NCBI RefSeq assembly: GCF_002898515.1
Contig: NZ_PPFX01000027.1
Location: 1-56,370, forward strand
DNA: 56,370 nucleotides
Origin: Geothermobacter hydrogeniphilus
GTDB taxonomy: Bacteria > Desulfobacterota > Desulfuromonadia > Desulfuromonadales > Geothermobacteraceae
Direction: 5' to 3'
Position numbers and translations under genes: made by a program. Each line of letters starts with the position of its first letter. Position 1 is the stretch's first letter. Below are positions 42,529 to 50,531 of the stretch, in pieces. A model generated the notes under the pieces. That model was not told the DNA's origin, made no database searches, and worked only from the letters and a program-made list of their open reading frames with translations.

Positions 42529-42636
42529 TTTAACGGAGAGGCGCAGAGATAAAAGAGGGCGCAGAGAACATCACAAAGCACGGGACACGATAAGGTTCAT
42601 TGCAGACTCTCCGTCCTCTGCGTCTCTGCGTTAAAA
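42529..42636. repeat. palindromic intergenic repeat, AACGGAGAGGC family, copy 1
   Basis: Left arm at 42529-42568 (TTTAACGGAGAGGCGCAGAG...) and right arm at 42605-42636, whose reverse complement is TTTTAACGCAGAGACGCAGA... The unit fills nearly the whole fadN-fadA spacer. Confidence 0.8.
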
Positions 42637-42672
42637 ACAGAACTAAAAAGTTTATCCTTTATGGAGGACAAC

Positions 42673-43845
42673 ATGAACACCGCATACATTCTGGCAGCGT
42701 ACCGGACTCCCGGTTGTCGGGCGAAAAAGGGAAAATTCAAGGACATGCGCCCCGATGACCTTGCCGCCGAAGCGATTCGCGGTCTGGTTGAGCGGACCGG
42801 GGTTGACTCGGGAACGATTGATGACGTCATCCTCGGCTGTGCCTTCCCGGAAGGGGAGCAGGGGATGAATATGGCCAAGGTTGCCGCCAGCCGGGCCGGG
42901 TTGCCCTGTTCGGTACCTGGTATGACCATCAACCGCTTCTGCTCTTCAGGTCTGCAGAGTATTGCCATGGCGGCTGAGCGGATCATGGCCGGTTTCGCCG
43001 ATTGCATTATCGCCGGTGGCGCCGAGTCGATGACCATGATTCCCATGGGGGGAGGCAAGTACAGCGCCAACCCCGGGCTGGTCGGTAGCTGGCCGGAATC
43101 CTATGCCAGCATGGGTATCACCGCCGAATTGGTGGCGGAAAAGTACGGGATCGACCGCGAGGACCAGGACCGGTTTGCCCTCGCCAGTCACCAAAAGGCG
43201 GCGGCTGCCATTGAGGCGGGACGTTTTACCGATGAGATTCTGCCGATCGAGGTCGAGCATGTTGCGATGGTTGACAACAAGCTGCAGAAACAGCTTGAGA
43301 CGGTGGCCATCGATGATGGTGTCAGGGTTGATACCAGTCTCGAAGGGTTGGCGAAGCTGAAGCCCGCCTTCCGTCTCGGAGGTTCTGTGACCGCCGGCAA
43401 TTCTTCGCAGATGACCGATGGTGCCGCCGCCACGCTGGTGGTCTCGGAAAAGTTCCTCAAGCAGCTCGGCAAGGATCCGGTTGCCCGTTTCGTTGCCTTT
43501 GCCGTCCGTGGAGTGGCGCCGGAACTGATGGGCATCGGTCCGGTTGAAGCGATTCCTGCCGCTGTGGAGATGGCGGGTCTGAAGCAGGGTGATATCGATC
43601 TGCTGGAACTGAACGAGGCCTTTGCGGCCCAGTCCCTGGCAGTATTGCGGGAACTGAAGCTCGATCCGGAGATCGTCAACGTCAATGGCGGTGCCATCGC
43701 CCTCGGTCATCCTCTCGGCTGTACCGGTGCCAAGCTGACCGCCACCCTGCTCAATGAACTCGGCCGTCGCGGCGGCAAGTACGGCATGGTTTCCATGTGT
43801 ATCGGCGGCGGCATGGGCGGTGCTGGGATCTTCGAGAAGCTTTAA
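42673..43845 (+). CDS. fadA: acetyl-CoA C-acyltransferase (3-ketoacyl-CoA thiolase)
   Basis: 390-aa thiolase that releases acetyl-CoA in the last step of beta-oxidation. The nucleophilic Cys lies in NRFCSSGLQSIAMAAERI near residue 92. The C-terminal GGAIALGHPLGCTGAKLTAT provides the active-site His, and SMCIGGGMGGAGIFE the second Cys. GGAGG at 42663-42667 selects ATG 42673 over the upstream ATG at 42661. Second gene of the fadN-fadA-fadE trio. Confidence 0.95.
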   Translation: MNTAYILAAYRTPGCRAKKGKFKDMRPDDLAAEAIRGLVERTGVDSGTIDDVILGCAFPEGEQGMNMAKVAASRAGLPCSVPGMTINRFCSSGLQSIAMAAERIMAGFADCIIAGGAESMTMIPMGGGKYSANPGLVGSWPESYASMGITAELVAEKYGIDREDQDRFALASHQKAAAAIEAGRFTDEILPIEVEHVAMVDNKLQKQLETVAIDDGVRVDTSLEGLAKLKPAFRLGGSVTAGNSSQMTDGAAATLVVSEKFLKQLGKDPVARFVAFAVRGVAPELMGIGPVEAIPAAVEMAGLKQGDIDLLELNEAFAAQSLAVLRELKLDPEIVNVNGGAIALGHPLGCTGAKLTATLLNELGRRGGKYGMVSMCIGGGMGGAGIFEKL

Positions 43846-43849
43846 AAAC

Positions 43850-43988
43850 TTTTGGGCCACCAAGGCTCCAAGGCGCCAAGGAAAAGCAAAACCAGAAACT
43901 ATTTGGAGTTAACACCCAGCAGATTGAAGATTTTCTTGGTGTCCTTGGCGTCTTGAGTGAGCGAAGCGAACGGGCGGCTAAAGATTTT
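43850..43988. repeat. palindromic intergenic repeat, CCACCAAGG/CCAAGG family
   Basis: Left arm at 43850-43885 (TTTTGGGCCACCAAGGCTCC...) and right arm at 43931-43985, whose reverse complement carries GACGCCAAGGACACCAAGAA and ends in the shared GCCGCC. The right arm contains an extra GTGAGCGAAGCGAACG block. Fills the fadA-fadE spacer. Confidence 0.75.
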
Positions 43989-44027
43989 CTGATTTTATAA
44001 ATCAACGAAGAAACAGGAGAAAAGAGG

Positions 44028-45812
44028 ATGAAAATGGACCGCAAAATACTCAAGGGCGGTGAATACCTGATTACCGAGACCGGGTGTGAAGATGTTTTTA
44101 CCCCGGAGGATTTTACCGACGAACAGCGCCAGATCGGCGAGACCACCGAGCAGTTCGTGGCCAATGAGATTGCCCCGCATATCGAGGAAATCGATGGCGG
44201 CAATTTTGACCTGGTGGTCGAGGGTATGGCCAAGGCCGGTGAACTCGGGCTGCTGATGATCGATGCTCCCGAGGAGTACGGCGGCCTGGAGCTTGACAAG
44301 GCAACCAGCATGCTGGTCGGCGAGAAGATTGCCCCTGCGGGATCATTCTCGGTTGCCTATGCCGCTCATACCGGTATCGGTACCCTGCCGCTGGTCTATT
44401 ACGGTACTGCAGAGCAGAAAGAGAAATATCTCGAAAAGATCATTACCGGAGAATGGTGCGCCGCCTACTGCCTGACCGAGCCCGGTTCCGGTTCCGACGC
44501 TCTCGGCGCCCAGGCGACAGCGACCCTTTCCGAGGACGGCAAGCACTACATCCTCAACGGCACCAAGCAGTTTATCACCAACGGTGGTTTCGCCAAGCTC
44601 TACACGGTCTTTGCCAAGATTGACAAGGAGCATTTCACCGCCTTCCTGGTTGAGCGGGATTTTGAGGGTCTGGTGGTCGGCGCCGAGGAGAAGAAACTCG
44701 GCATCAAGGGCTCCTCGACTACCCAGATCATCCTCGACAATTGCAAGGTTCCGGTTGAGAACGTCCTTGGCGAGATCGGCAAAGGTCACAAGATTGCCTT
44801 TAACGTCCTCAATGTCGGGCGTTTCAAGTTGGGGGCCGGGGTGACCGGAGCCGCCAAGATGGCCCTGGTAGAGGCAATCCGCTATGCCAATGAACGCAAG
44901 CAGTTCGGTCAGCCGATCAGTTCCTTCGGCGCCATCCAGGAGAAGATCGCTGACCTGACCGCCGATATTTTCGCCTCTGAATCCCTGATTTACCGCCTGG
45001 CCGGCCTGCTTGACACCAAGCTGGCCACCCTCGACAAGTCGATCGACAACTATTACGAGGAATACCAGAAGGGGATTGAAGAGTACGCTCCCGAGTGTGC
45101 CATCGCCAAGGTCTTCTGTTCCGAAGTGCTGGCCCGGACCGTGGATGAGGTGGTGCAGATCCACGGCGGCTACGGATATGTTGCCGAGTACCCCGCCGAA
45201 CGCTTCTACCGTGATGAGCGGATCAACCGGATTTTCGAGGGGACCAACGAGGTCAATCGGATGCTGATTCCGGGGATGATCCTGCGCAAGGCGATGAAAG
45301 GGGAGCTGCCGTTGCAGGCCGAGGCGATGAAGGCCTTCGAGTCGCTGATGACGCCGAGCTTCGAGGAGCTGGACGAGTCAGATCCCTTTGCCGCCGAGAA
45401 ACAGCTGCTGGCCAATCTCAAGACCCTGTTCCTGATTCTTTCCGGCGCCGGGGTGCAGAAATACATGAATAAACTGGTCGACGAACAGGAAATCCTGATG
45501 GCGGCGGCCGACCTGGCGATTCAGATCTTCGCCATTGAAAGTGCCCTGTTGCGTGCCGAGAAAATTTCCCCCGCGGTGACCGAACGCAAACGTGAGCTGC
45601 TCAGGGCCGCAGTCAAGGTTTTCTGTTTTAATGCCGCCGAAATCGCCGGCAGCGCCGCGAAGCGGGGTGCTTATTATATCGAGGAAGGGGATACCCTGAC
45701 CATGATCCTTTCCGGCGTGCGTCGCTTCAGCAAATATGACGCCAGCGGTTTGCTGCAGGCCAAACGGGCCCTTGCGGCAGCAGCAATCGAAGACGAGAAG
45801 TATCTGTTTTAA
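44028..45812 (+). CDS. fadE: acyl-CoA dehydrogenase, large (FadE-type)
   Basis: 594-aa FAD enzyme for the first beta-oxidation step, passing electrons to ETF. It has the N-terminal helical domain, AAYCLTEPGSGSDALG and a FAD/substrate middle domain near residue 145. The third domain ends with YPAERFYRDERINRIFEGTN, whose Glu in FEGTN is the expected catalytic base, near residue 405. A C-terminal helical extension of about 170 residues matches the 594-aa Bacillus FadE and VLCAD-type enzymes. AAAGAGG precedes ATG 44028. Ends at a hairpin terminator. Confidence 0.94.
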   Translation: MKMDRKILKGGEYLITETGCEDVFTPEDFTDEQRQIGETTEQFVANEIAPHIEEIDGGNFDLVVEGMAKAGELGLLMIDAPEEYGGLELDKATSMLVGEKIAPAGSFSVAYAAHTGIGTLPLVYYGTAEQKEKYLEKIITGEWCAAYCLTEPGSGSDALGAQATATLSEDGKHYILNGTKQFITNGGFAKLYTVFAKIDKEHFTAFLVERDFEGLVVGAEEKKLGIKGSSTTQIILDNCKVPVENVLGEIGKGHKIAFNVLNVGRFKLGAGVTGAAKMALVEAIRYANERKQFGQPISSFGAIQEKIADLTADIFASESLIYRLAGLLDTKLATLDKSIDNYYEEYQKGIEEYAPECAIAKVFCSEVLARTVDEVVQIHGGYGYVAEYPAERFYRDERINRIFEGTNEVNRMLIPGMILRKAMKGELPLQAEAMKAFESLMTPSFEELDESDPFAAEKQLLANLKTLFLILSGAGVQKYMNKLVDEQEILMAAADLAIQIFAIESALLRAEKISPAVTERKRELLRAAVKVFCFNAAEIAGSAAKRGAYYIEEGDTLTMILSGVRRFSKYDASGLLQAKRALAAAAIEDEKYLF

Positions 45813-45815
45813 GCC

Positions 45816-45864
45816 GGCAGCCGATAAGGGGGCACCTGCCCCCTTATCGGCTGCCTCACGGCTT
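45816..45864 (+). terminator. terminator hairpin after fadE
   Basis: Perfect 17-bp stem (45816-45832 with 45839-45855) with the 6-nt loop cacctg; outer aagcc/ggctt (45811-45815, 45860-45864) extends it. It is followed by ttcccct, a weak T-run. It probably ends the fadD-N-A-E transcript. Confidence 0.75.
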
Positions 45865-45900
45865 TCCCCTGCTGCCTGCATTGGATATTGCAGTAATCAC

Positions 45901-46848
45901 ATGACCGCCATCGTCCAGCATACTTTCGATACGCCGTACCCGGTTGGCGAAGTACACTGCTACAGTGCCGAACTGAACGGAGAGTTGACCCTGTTTGATA
46001 CCGGCCCGCCCTTTCCGGAGGTGAAGGCGGCGCTCAGGGAACAGCTTGATCTTCCGCGGTTGCGCCAGGTTTTCTGCACCCATTGCCATGTCGATCATTA
46101 CGGTCTGGCGGCCTGGCTGGAAGAGGAATACGGGGCGACCATTTATGTACCCTATCGGGATGCGTTGAAAATCAAGCGCCACGCCGAACGGTTGCCGGCC
46201 ATCGGCGAACTGCTCTACCAGAGCGGCTTCTCCCGTGACTACATTGAGAGCTACCGCAGCATCATGGAGGACGGAACAGTTTTTCCACGATTTCCGCGGC
46301 GGATGGAGGTGGTCGAGGAGTCTGATTTGCCGGAGCGGCTCGGTTTTGAGGTTCTTCCCTGCCCGGGTCATTCCCAGTCCGACCTGATCTATGCCACAGA
46401 TAGCTGGGCGGTTACCGGGGATGTGCTGCTGGAGGGAATATTTCAGTCGCCGTTGTTTGATGTCGATCTGGAAACCGGAGAGCGGTTCAACAACTATCAG
46501 GCCTACTGTTGCTCCCTGGCCAATCTCGGCCGGTTGCGTGGTCGTCGGATTTGTCCCGGTCACCGCAGGACAGTGGCCAGTGTCGACGGGGTGATTCTCT
46601 TCTACATCGGCAAATTGCTGGAACGGACTGCCCGTGTACTCCCGCAGTTGGGAGAAGGCAATCTGGCAGAAATTGTCCAGCGGTTGTTCGGTGAGATGGC
46701 GAGCAACCCGTTTCACCTCTATCTGAAGGCCTCGGAAGTGGCGTTCATGCAGGATTTCCTGGCCGATCCCGGGCGTCTGAAAGCCGCCTTGCAAGGAATT
46801 GGCTTGTTTGCGCCGCTGGAAGATGCGTTTGCGCGGGTGGTTAGGTGA
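45901..46848 (+). CDS. metallo-beta-lactamase-fold hydrolase
   Basis: 315-aa MBL-fold protein with the Zn site FCTHCHVDHYG near residue 62 (HxHxDH), a third ligand His in PCPGHSQSD near residue 163 and Asp in WAVTGDVLLEG. MBL proteins of this glyoxalase-II-like size hydrolyse thioesters or related bonds; substrate unknown. Its place in the beta-oxidation island suggests a CoA- or acyl-thioester-related role, which is inference. Starts at ATG 45901; longer in-frame readings run through the terminator hairpin and are rejected. Weak ribosome site. Confidence 0.8.
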   Translation: MTAIVQHTFDTPYPVGEVHCYSAELNGELTLFDTGPPFPEVKAALREQLDLPRLRQVFCTHCHVDHYGLAAWLEEEYGATIYVPYRDALKIKRHAERLPAIGELLYQSGFSRDYIESYRSIMEDGTVFPRFPRRMEVVEESDLPERLGFEVLPCPGHSQSDLIYATDSWAVTGDVLLEGIFQSPLFDVDLETGERFNNYQAYCCSLANLGRLRGRRICPGHRRTVASVDGVILFYIGKLLERTARVLPQLGEGNLAEIVQRLFGEMASNPFHLYLKASEVAFMQDFLADPGRLKAALQGIGLFAPLEDAFARVVR

Positions 46849-46856
46849 AAACCTGG

Positions 46857-47055
46857 TTTTGCCGCCAAGACGCCAAGGGCGCCAAGAAGGTCAAAAACTC
46901 ATTTAACGGAGAGGCGGAGAGGAGCAGAGAAGGAGAGGAAATTTTTTGGGTTTAAAACCAAAATCGTTTTTGGTTTTCTCTGCGTCCTCTCCCTCTCTGC
47001 GACTCTCCGTTAAAAAAAGGTTTTCTTGGCGCCCTTGGCGCCTTGGCGGCCAAAA
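46857..47055. repeat. triple-nested palindrome (three inverted repeats inside each other)
   Basis: Outer arms 46857-46888 and 47023-47055 (CCAAG/CGCCAAGGGCGCCAAGAA family). Middle arms 46902-46940 and 46978-47014 (AACGGAGAGGC family). Innermost AAAACCAAAA / TTTTGGTTTT at 46954-46963 and 46968-46977. The 199-bp unit could fold as one long hairpin between two genes. Confidence 0.9.
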
Positions 47056-47078
47056 GATTTGAATTGAAGGATTTCGAT

Positions 47079-49073
47079 ATGACCGACCCCCTGTTCCAAC
47101 CGTTGACCATCGGCTCTCTGCAGTTGAAGAACCGTATCATCATGCCGGCCATGCATCTGAACATGGCCGATGATTATCGGGTTTCCGAGCAGTTGCTGGC
47201 CTTTTATGCCGAGCGGGCTGCCGGAGGGGCGGGACTGATCAGTTGTGGTTATGCCAGTGTTGATGTGTTGGCGGCGCATCCAGGGCATATCGGCGCCCAT
47301 GACGACGCTTTTATCCCCGGGCTGAAACGGCTGGCCGAAACCATCCAGGCCGGCGGAGCCCGGGCCGCACTGCAGATCAATCATGCCGGGCGCTATAATC
47401 ATTCCATGCTGACCGGTGGCAAACAGCCGGTCGCGCCCTCGGCGGTACCGTCGAGGATGACCGGCGAGACGCCGCGCGAGCTGAGTATCGATGAAATCGA
47501 AGAATTGATCAACGCCTTTGCCGAAGCCGCCCGGCGGGTGGCCGAAGCGGGGTTCGATGCTGTCGAAGTCCTGGCCGGGACCGGTTACATCATCAGTTCC
47601 TTTCTTTCTCCCCTGACCAACCGTCGCGAGGATGCCTGGGGCGGAACGCGGGAGAACCGGATGCGATTCGGTCTCGAAGTGGTCCGGCGGGTCAAGCTGG
47701 CCAGCGGACTGCCGCTGATCGTACGCCTCAACGGCAACGACTTCATGCCCCAGGGGATTGGTCGTGAAACACTGCAGCAGTTCGCCGCCGCGCTGGTTGA
47801 GGCCGGGGCCGATGCCCTGAGCATTAATGTCGGCTGGCATGAGGCGCAGATGCCGCAGATCGTGACCAAGGTTCCGCGCGGAGCTTTTGCCTACCTGGCT
47901 CGCGGCATCCGCGAGCGGGTCGCGGTGCCGGTCATCGCCGGACACCGGATTAATGATCCGGGCAACGCCCGGGAACTTCTTGACCAGGGTTGGTGCGACG
48001 CGGTGGCCATGGGGCGGGCGTTGATTGCCGATCCACAGCTGCCGAACAAGGCGCTGCGGGGGCGGGAGGAAGAGATTATCCACTGTGTTGCCTGCGGGCA
48101 GGGGTGCTTTGATGCCCTGTTCCGTTTTCAGCATGTTGAGTGCCTCTGCAATCCACGCGCCGGTCACGAGCTGGAAGCCTCGCCACAGTCGATGCAGCCG
48201 CAGCGGGTGTTGGTGGTCGGTGGAGGCGCCGGCGGTATGACAGCTGCCATCGCCGCGGCGCGCCAGGGTCACCGGGTTACTCTCTACGAGGCAGAATCGA
48301 GGCTTGGGGGGCAACTCGATCTGGCCGGGGCACCTCCCGGTCGGGAGGAATTTTCGCTTCTCGCCCGGGATCTGGCGCGGCAGGTCGGTGAGGCTGGAGT
48401 TGAGGTGGTCCTCGGTCGTAGGGTTGACGCTGAACTGTTGCGTCGGGAGGCCCCCGACCGGGTAGTTCTTGCCACCGGTGGTTGCCCGCAGGCGCCACCG
48501 ATTCCTGGTTGTGACCTGCCGCACGTGATTCAGGCCTGGGATCTGCTCCGCGGGAAGGTGTCAACCGGCGGCAGAGTTGTCATCATCGGTGGTGGCTCAG
48601 TTGGTGTCGAGTCGGCCCTGCTGCTTGCAGAGCAGGGGACTCTGCCGGCTGAAACTCTCAAATTCCTGCTGGTGCATCGGGCCGAAGACCCTGAAGAGCT
48701 TTATCGGTTGGCGACCTCCGGCAGCAAGCAGGTCACCCTGATTGAAATGCTTGACAAGCTGGGGCGCAATTTCGGCAAAACCACCCGCTGGACCATGCTG
48801 CAGGACCTGAAACGTTACGGAGTCCAGTGCCGTACCGGTGCCAAGGTCGAGGCGATCACAGAAGAAGGGGTGGTGGTGACCGGAGAGACAGGGCCGGAAT
48901 TGCTGCCGGCCGATACGGTCGTGATGGCGGTTGGAACCCGAGCTGACAATCCGTTGCAGCAGGTCTGCGAGGATCTTGGCATTGCCTGTCGGGTGATCGG
49001 TGACGCGAACAAGCCGGCGATGGTTTTTGATGCCGTCCACCAGGGTTACCGGGCCGGGCGGGAGGTCGCATGA
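47079..49073 (+). CDS. 2,4-dienoyl-CoA reductase-like flavoenzyme (Old Yellow Enzyme family)
   Basis: 664-aa FadH-type protein. The N-terminal TIM barrel binds FMN (residues 1-340; PLTIGSLQLKNRIIMPAMH at the start, LQINHAGRY near residue 103). A 4Fe-4S site CVACGQGCF-x-CLCNP lies near residue 340-360. Pyridine-nucleotide and FAD domains follow, with VLVVGGGAGGMTAAIAAARQG near residue 385 and VVIIGGGSVGVESALLL near residue 500. It reduces double bonds of unsaturated acyl-CoAs with NAD(P)H, which fits its place in the fad island. AAGGA upstream of ATG 47079. ATGA overlap with the next gene. Confidence 0.88.
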   Translation: MTDPLFQPLTIGSLQLKNRIIMPAMHLNMADDYRVSEQLLAFYAERAAGGAGLISCGYASVDVLAAHPGHIGAHDDAFIPGLKRLAETIQAGGARAALQINHAGRYNHSMLTGGKQPVAPSAVPSRMTGETPRELSIDEIEELINAFAEAARRVAEAGFDAVEVLAGTGYIISSFLSPLTNRREDAWGGTRENRMRFGLEVVRRVKLASGLPLIVRLNGNDFMPQGIGRETLQQFAAALVEAGADALSINVGWHEAQMPQIVTKVPRGAFAYLARGIRERVAVPVIAGHRINDPGNARELLDQGWCDAVAMGRALIADPQLPNKALRGREEEIIHCVACGQGCFDALFRFQHVECLCNPRAGHELEASPQSMQPQRVLVVGGGAGGMTAAIAAARQGHRVTLYEAESRLGGQLDLAGAPPGREEFSLLARDLARQVGEAGVEVVLGRRVDAELLRREAPDRVVLATGGCPQAPPIPGCDLPHVIQAWDLLRGKVSTGGRVVIIGGGSVGVESALLLAEQGTLPAETLKFLLVHRAEDPEELYRLATSGSKQVTLIEMLDKLGRNFGKTTRWTMLQDLKRYGVQCRTGAKVEAITEEGVVVTGETGPELLPADTVVMAVGTRADNPLQQVCEDLGIACRVIGDANKPAMVFDAVHQGYRAGREVA

Positions 49074-49591
49074 AGGGCTTTGCATCGCTGCCCGGGTTGC
49101 TCACCGGGGCTCGCCGGTCGCGATTCCGCCTCTGGTTGCTGAACCTGATGCTCGGTCGTATGATTCCTTTCAACCGGCCGCATGGTGTCCGGGTGCTGTC
49201 TCTCGATGAAAACCGGGTGCAGACCACGGCACCTTACCGGAAACGTAATCAAAATCATCTGCGTGGCATCCACGCCTGCTGTATTGCCACGGTGGCGGAG
49301 TTCTCCTCGGGTCTGCTGTTTCTCTCCAGGCTCAACCCGAACCGTTATCGGCTGATCATGGCCAAGCTGGAGATCGATTACCACTTCCAGGCCAAGGGGG
49401 CAATCGTCGCGACGACCAGCTTGACTGACGAAGAGTTGAAGGCACGGGTTCTTAAACCACTGGCGGATGTGGATAAAATACAGACCACGTTGCCGACCGA
49501 GGTGCATGATCGGCAGGGGCGGCTGGTCGCTACCGCGCTGGTTACCTGGCAGATCAAGTCCTGGGACAAGGTGCGAACCAGGGTCGACTGA
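49070..49591 (+). CDS. DUF4442 hotdog-fold thioesterase-like protein
   Basis: 173-aa protein with a DUF4442-type hotdog fold: VQTTAPYRKRNQNHLRGIHACCIATVAEFSSG carries the family N-x-x-x-x-x-G helix start, here NHLRGI. Likely an acyl-CoA thioesterase. The catalytic residues of this family are not well defined, so activity is a guess. It overlaps the dienoyl-CoA reductase stop by 4 nt (ATGA), so both are translated together. Confidence 0.7.
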   Translation: MKGFASLPGLLTGARRSRFRLWLLNLMLGRMIPFNRPHGVRVLSLDENRVQTTAPYRKRNQNHLRGIHACCIATVAEFSSGLLFLSRLNPNRYRLIMAKLEIDYHFQAKGAIVATTSLTDEELKARVLKPLADVDKIQTTLPTEVHDRQGRLVATALVTWQIKSWDKVRTRVD

Positions 49592-49687
49592 CCCTGTTGT
49601 TTGCTGCTTTTTATTTATGTCTGGCTTCGTGTGGAATCCGCTGCCAGGCGACATTCTAGCCGGCTCCAGGGGGGCCAGGAGGTGGAG

Positions 49688-50245
49688 ATGAAGAGGCTCG
49701 TCGTAATGCTGGTTCTGTTTCTGGGTTGGGCAGGGATGGCCCAGGCGATTGAAGTGGCCGGTGTCAAGCTCGCCCCGCAGGTGCAGGTTGCCGGTGAAAC
49801 CCTCAATCTCAATGGCTATGGCATCCGCAAGAAATTCTTTTTCAAGATCTACGTCGGTTCACTCTATACGGCGCAGAAGGTGGCCAGTGCCGAGCAGGCT
49901 GTCAAGGCTCCGGGCGGCAAGCTGATCCGCATGGATTTTCTTTACAGCAAGGTGGCCAAACACAAAATTGTCGACGCCTTTGCCGAAGGGTTTGAAAATA
50001 ACAGCCCCGAGATGGCGGACAGTGCAGCCGCCAAGGCCTTCCTCAATTGGTTTGATGCCGATTTTATCGAAGGGGATCAGGTGGATCTGGCCATCGCTGC
50101 CGATGGTACGGTCAGCGTCAGTCACAACGGCCGTCCCCTCGGTAGTGTCATGTCTCCCGAACTTGCCCGCGGCGTACTGCTGATCTATCTCGGCAAAGAC
50201 CCGGCCGATGACGATATGAAGGACGGGATGCTCGGCCGGGATTGA
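49688..50245 (+). CDS. periplasmic chalcone-isomerase-fold protein
   Basis: 185-aa exported protein: a signal peptide cleaved at AQA (about residue 20), then the CHI-like fold with LNGYGIRKKFFFKIYVGSLY near residue 46. This fold binds fatty acids in plants and bacteria, consistent with the neighbourhood, although bacterial members have no fixed function. GGAG just before ATG 49688. It ends at a terminator. Confidence 0.75.
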   Translation: MKRLVVMLVLFLGWAGMAQAIEVAGVKLAPQVQVAGETLNLNGYGIRKKFFFKIYVGSLYTAQKVASAEQAVKAPGGKLIRMDFLYSKVAKHKIVDAFAEGFENNSPEMADSAAAKAFLNWFDADFIEGDQVDLAIAADGTVSVSHNGRPLGSVMSPELARGVLLIYLGKDPADDDMKDGMLGRD

Positions 50246-50341
50246 TAAGACCATTCTCCCAGGTACCGTTCCGGACCTCTCTCCATCCTGAATGCTAATA
50301 GATTCAGGTCCATGTCTCCGGTACGTTACTCTCCTTGTTAT

Positions 50342-50368
50342 GGGGGCCGATTCGGCCCCCGCTTTTTT
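50342..50368 (+). terminator. intrinsic terminator
   Basis: 8-bp stem gggggccg / cggccccc (50342-50349 with 50353-50360) with a 3-nt loop, followed by gcTTTTTT. About 95 nt after the CHI-like gene. Confidence 0.85.
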
Positions 50369-50531
50369 ACTGAATTCAAGTCTGTTTTGTCACGAGCCCC
50401 AGGGACACAGAAGATAATTGCAGATCCTTTTTATGCAACGGTGGGTGATGAAACCTTCCGTTTAGTCTTCTTCCATGTCTCCGCCACTCGGTGGCCAGCT
50501 GCTTTTGGCTATATTTCGAAAGGTACAGCCA

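Noticed and set aside
45736-45900. Extended N-terminus for the MBL hydrolase
   Set aside because: The extension reads through the end of fadE and the terminator hairpin; ATG 45901 gives a normal MBL start.
46857-47055. CRISPR array
   Set aside because: The repeats are inverted arms, not direct repeats with regular unique spacers, and no cas genes are present.
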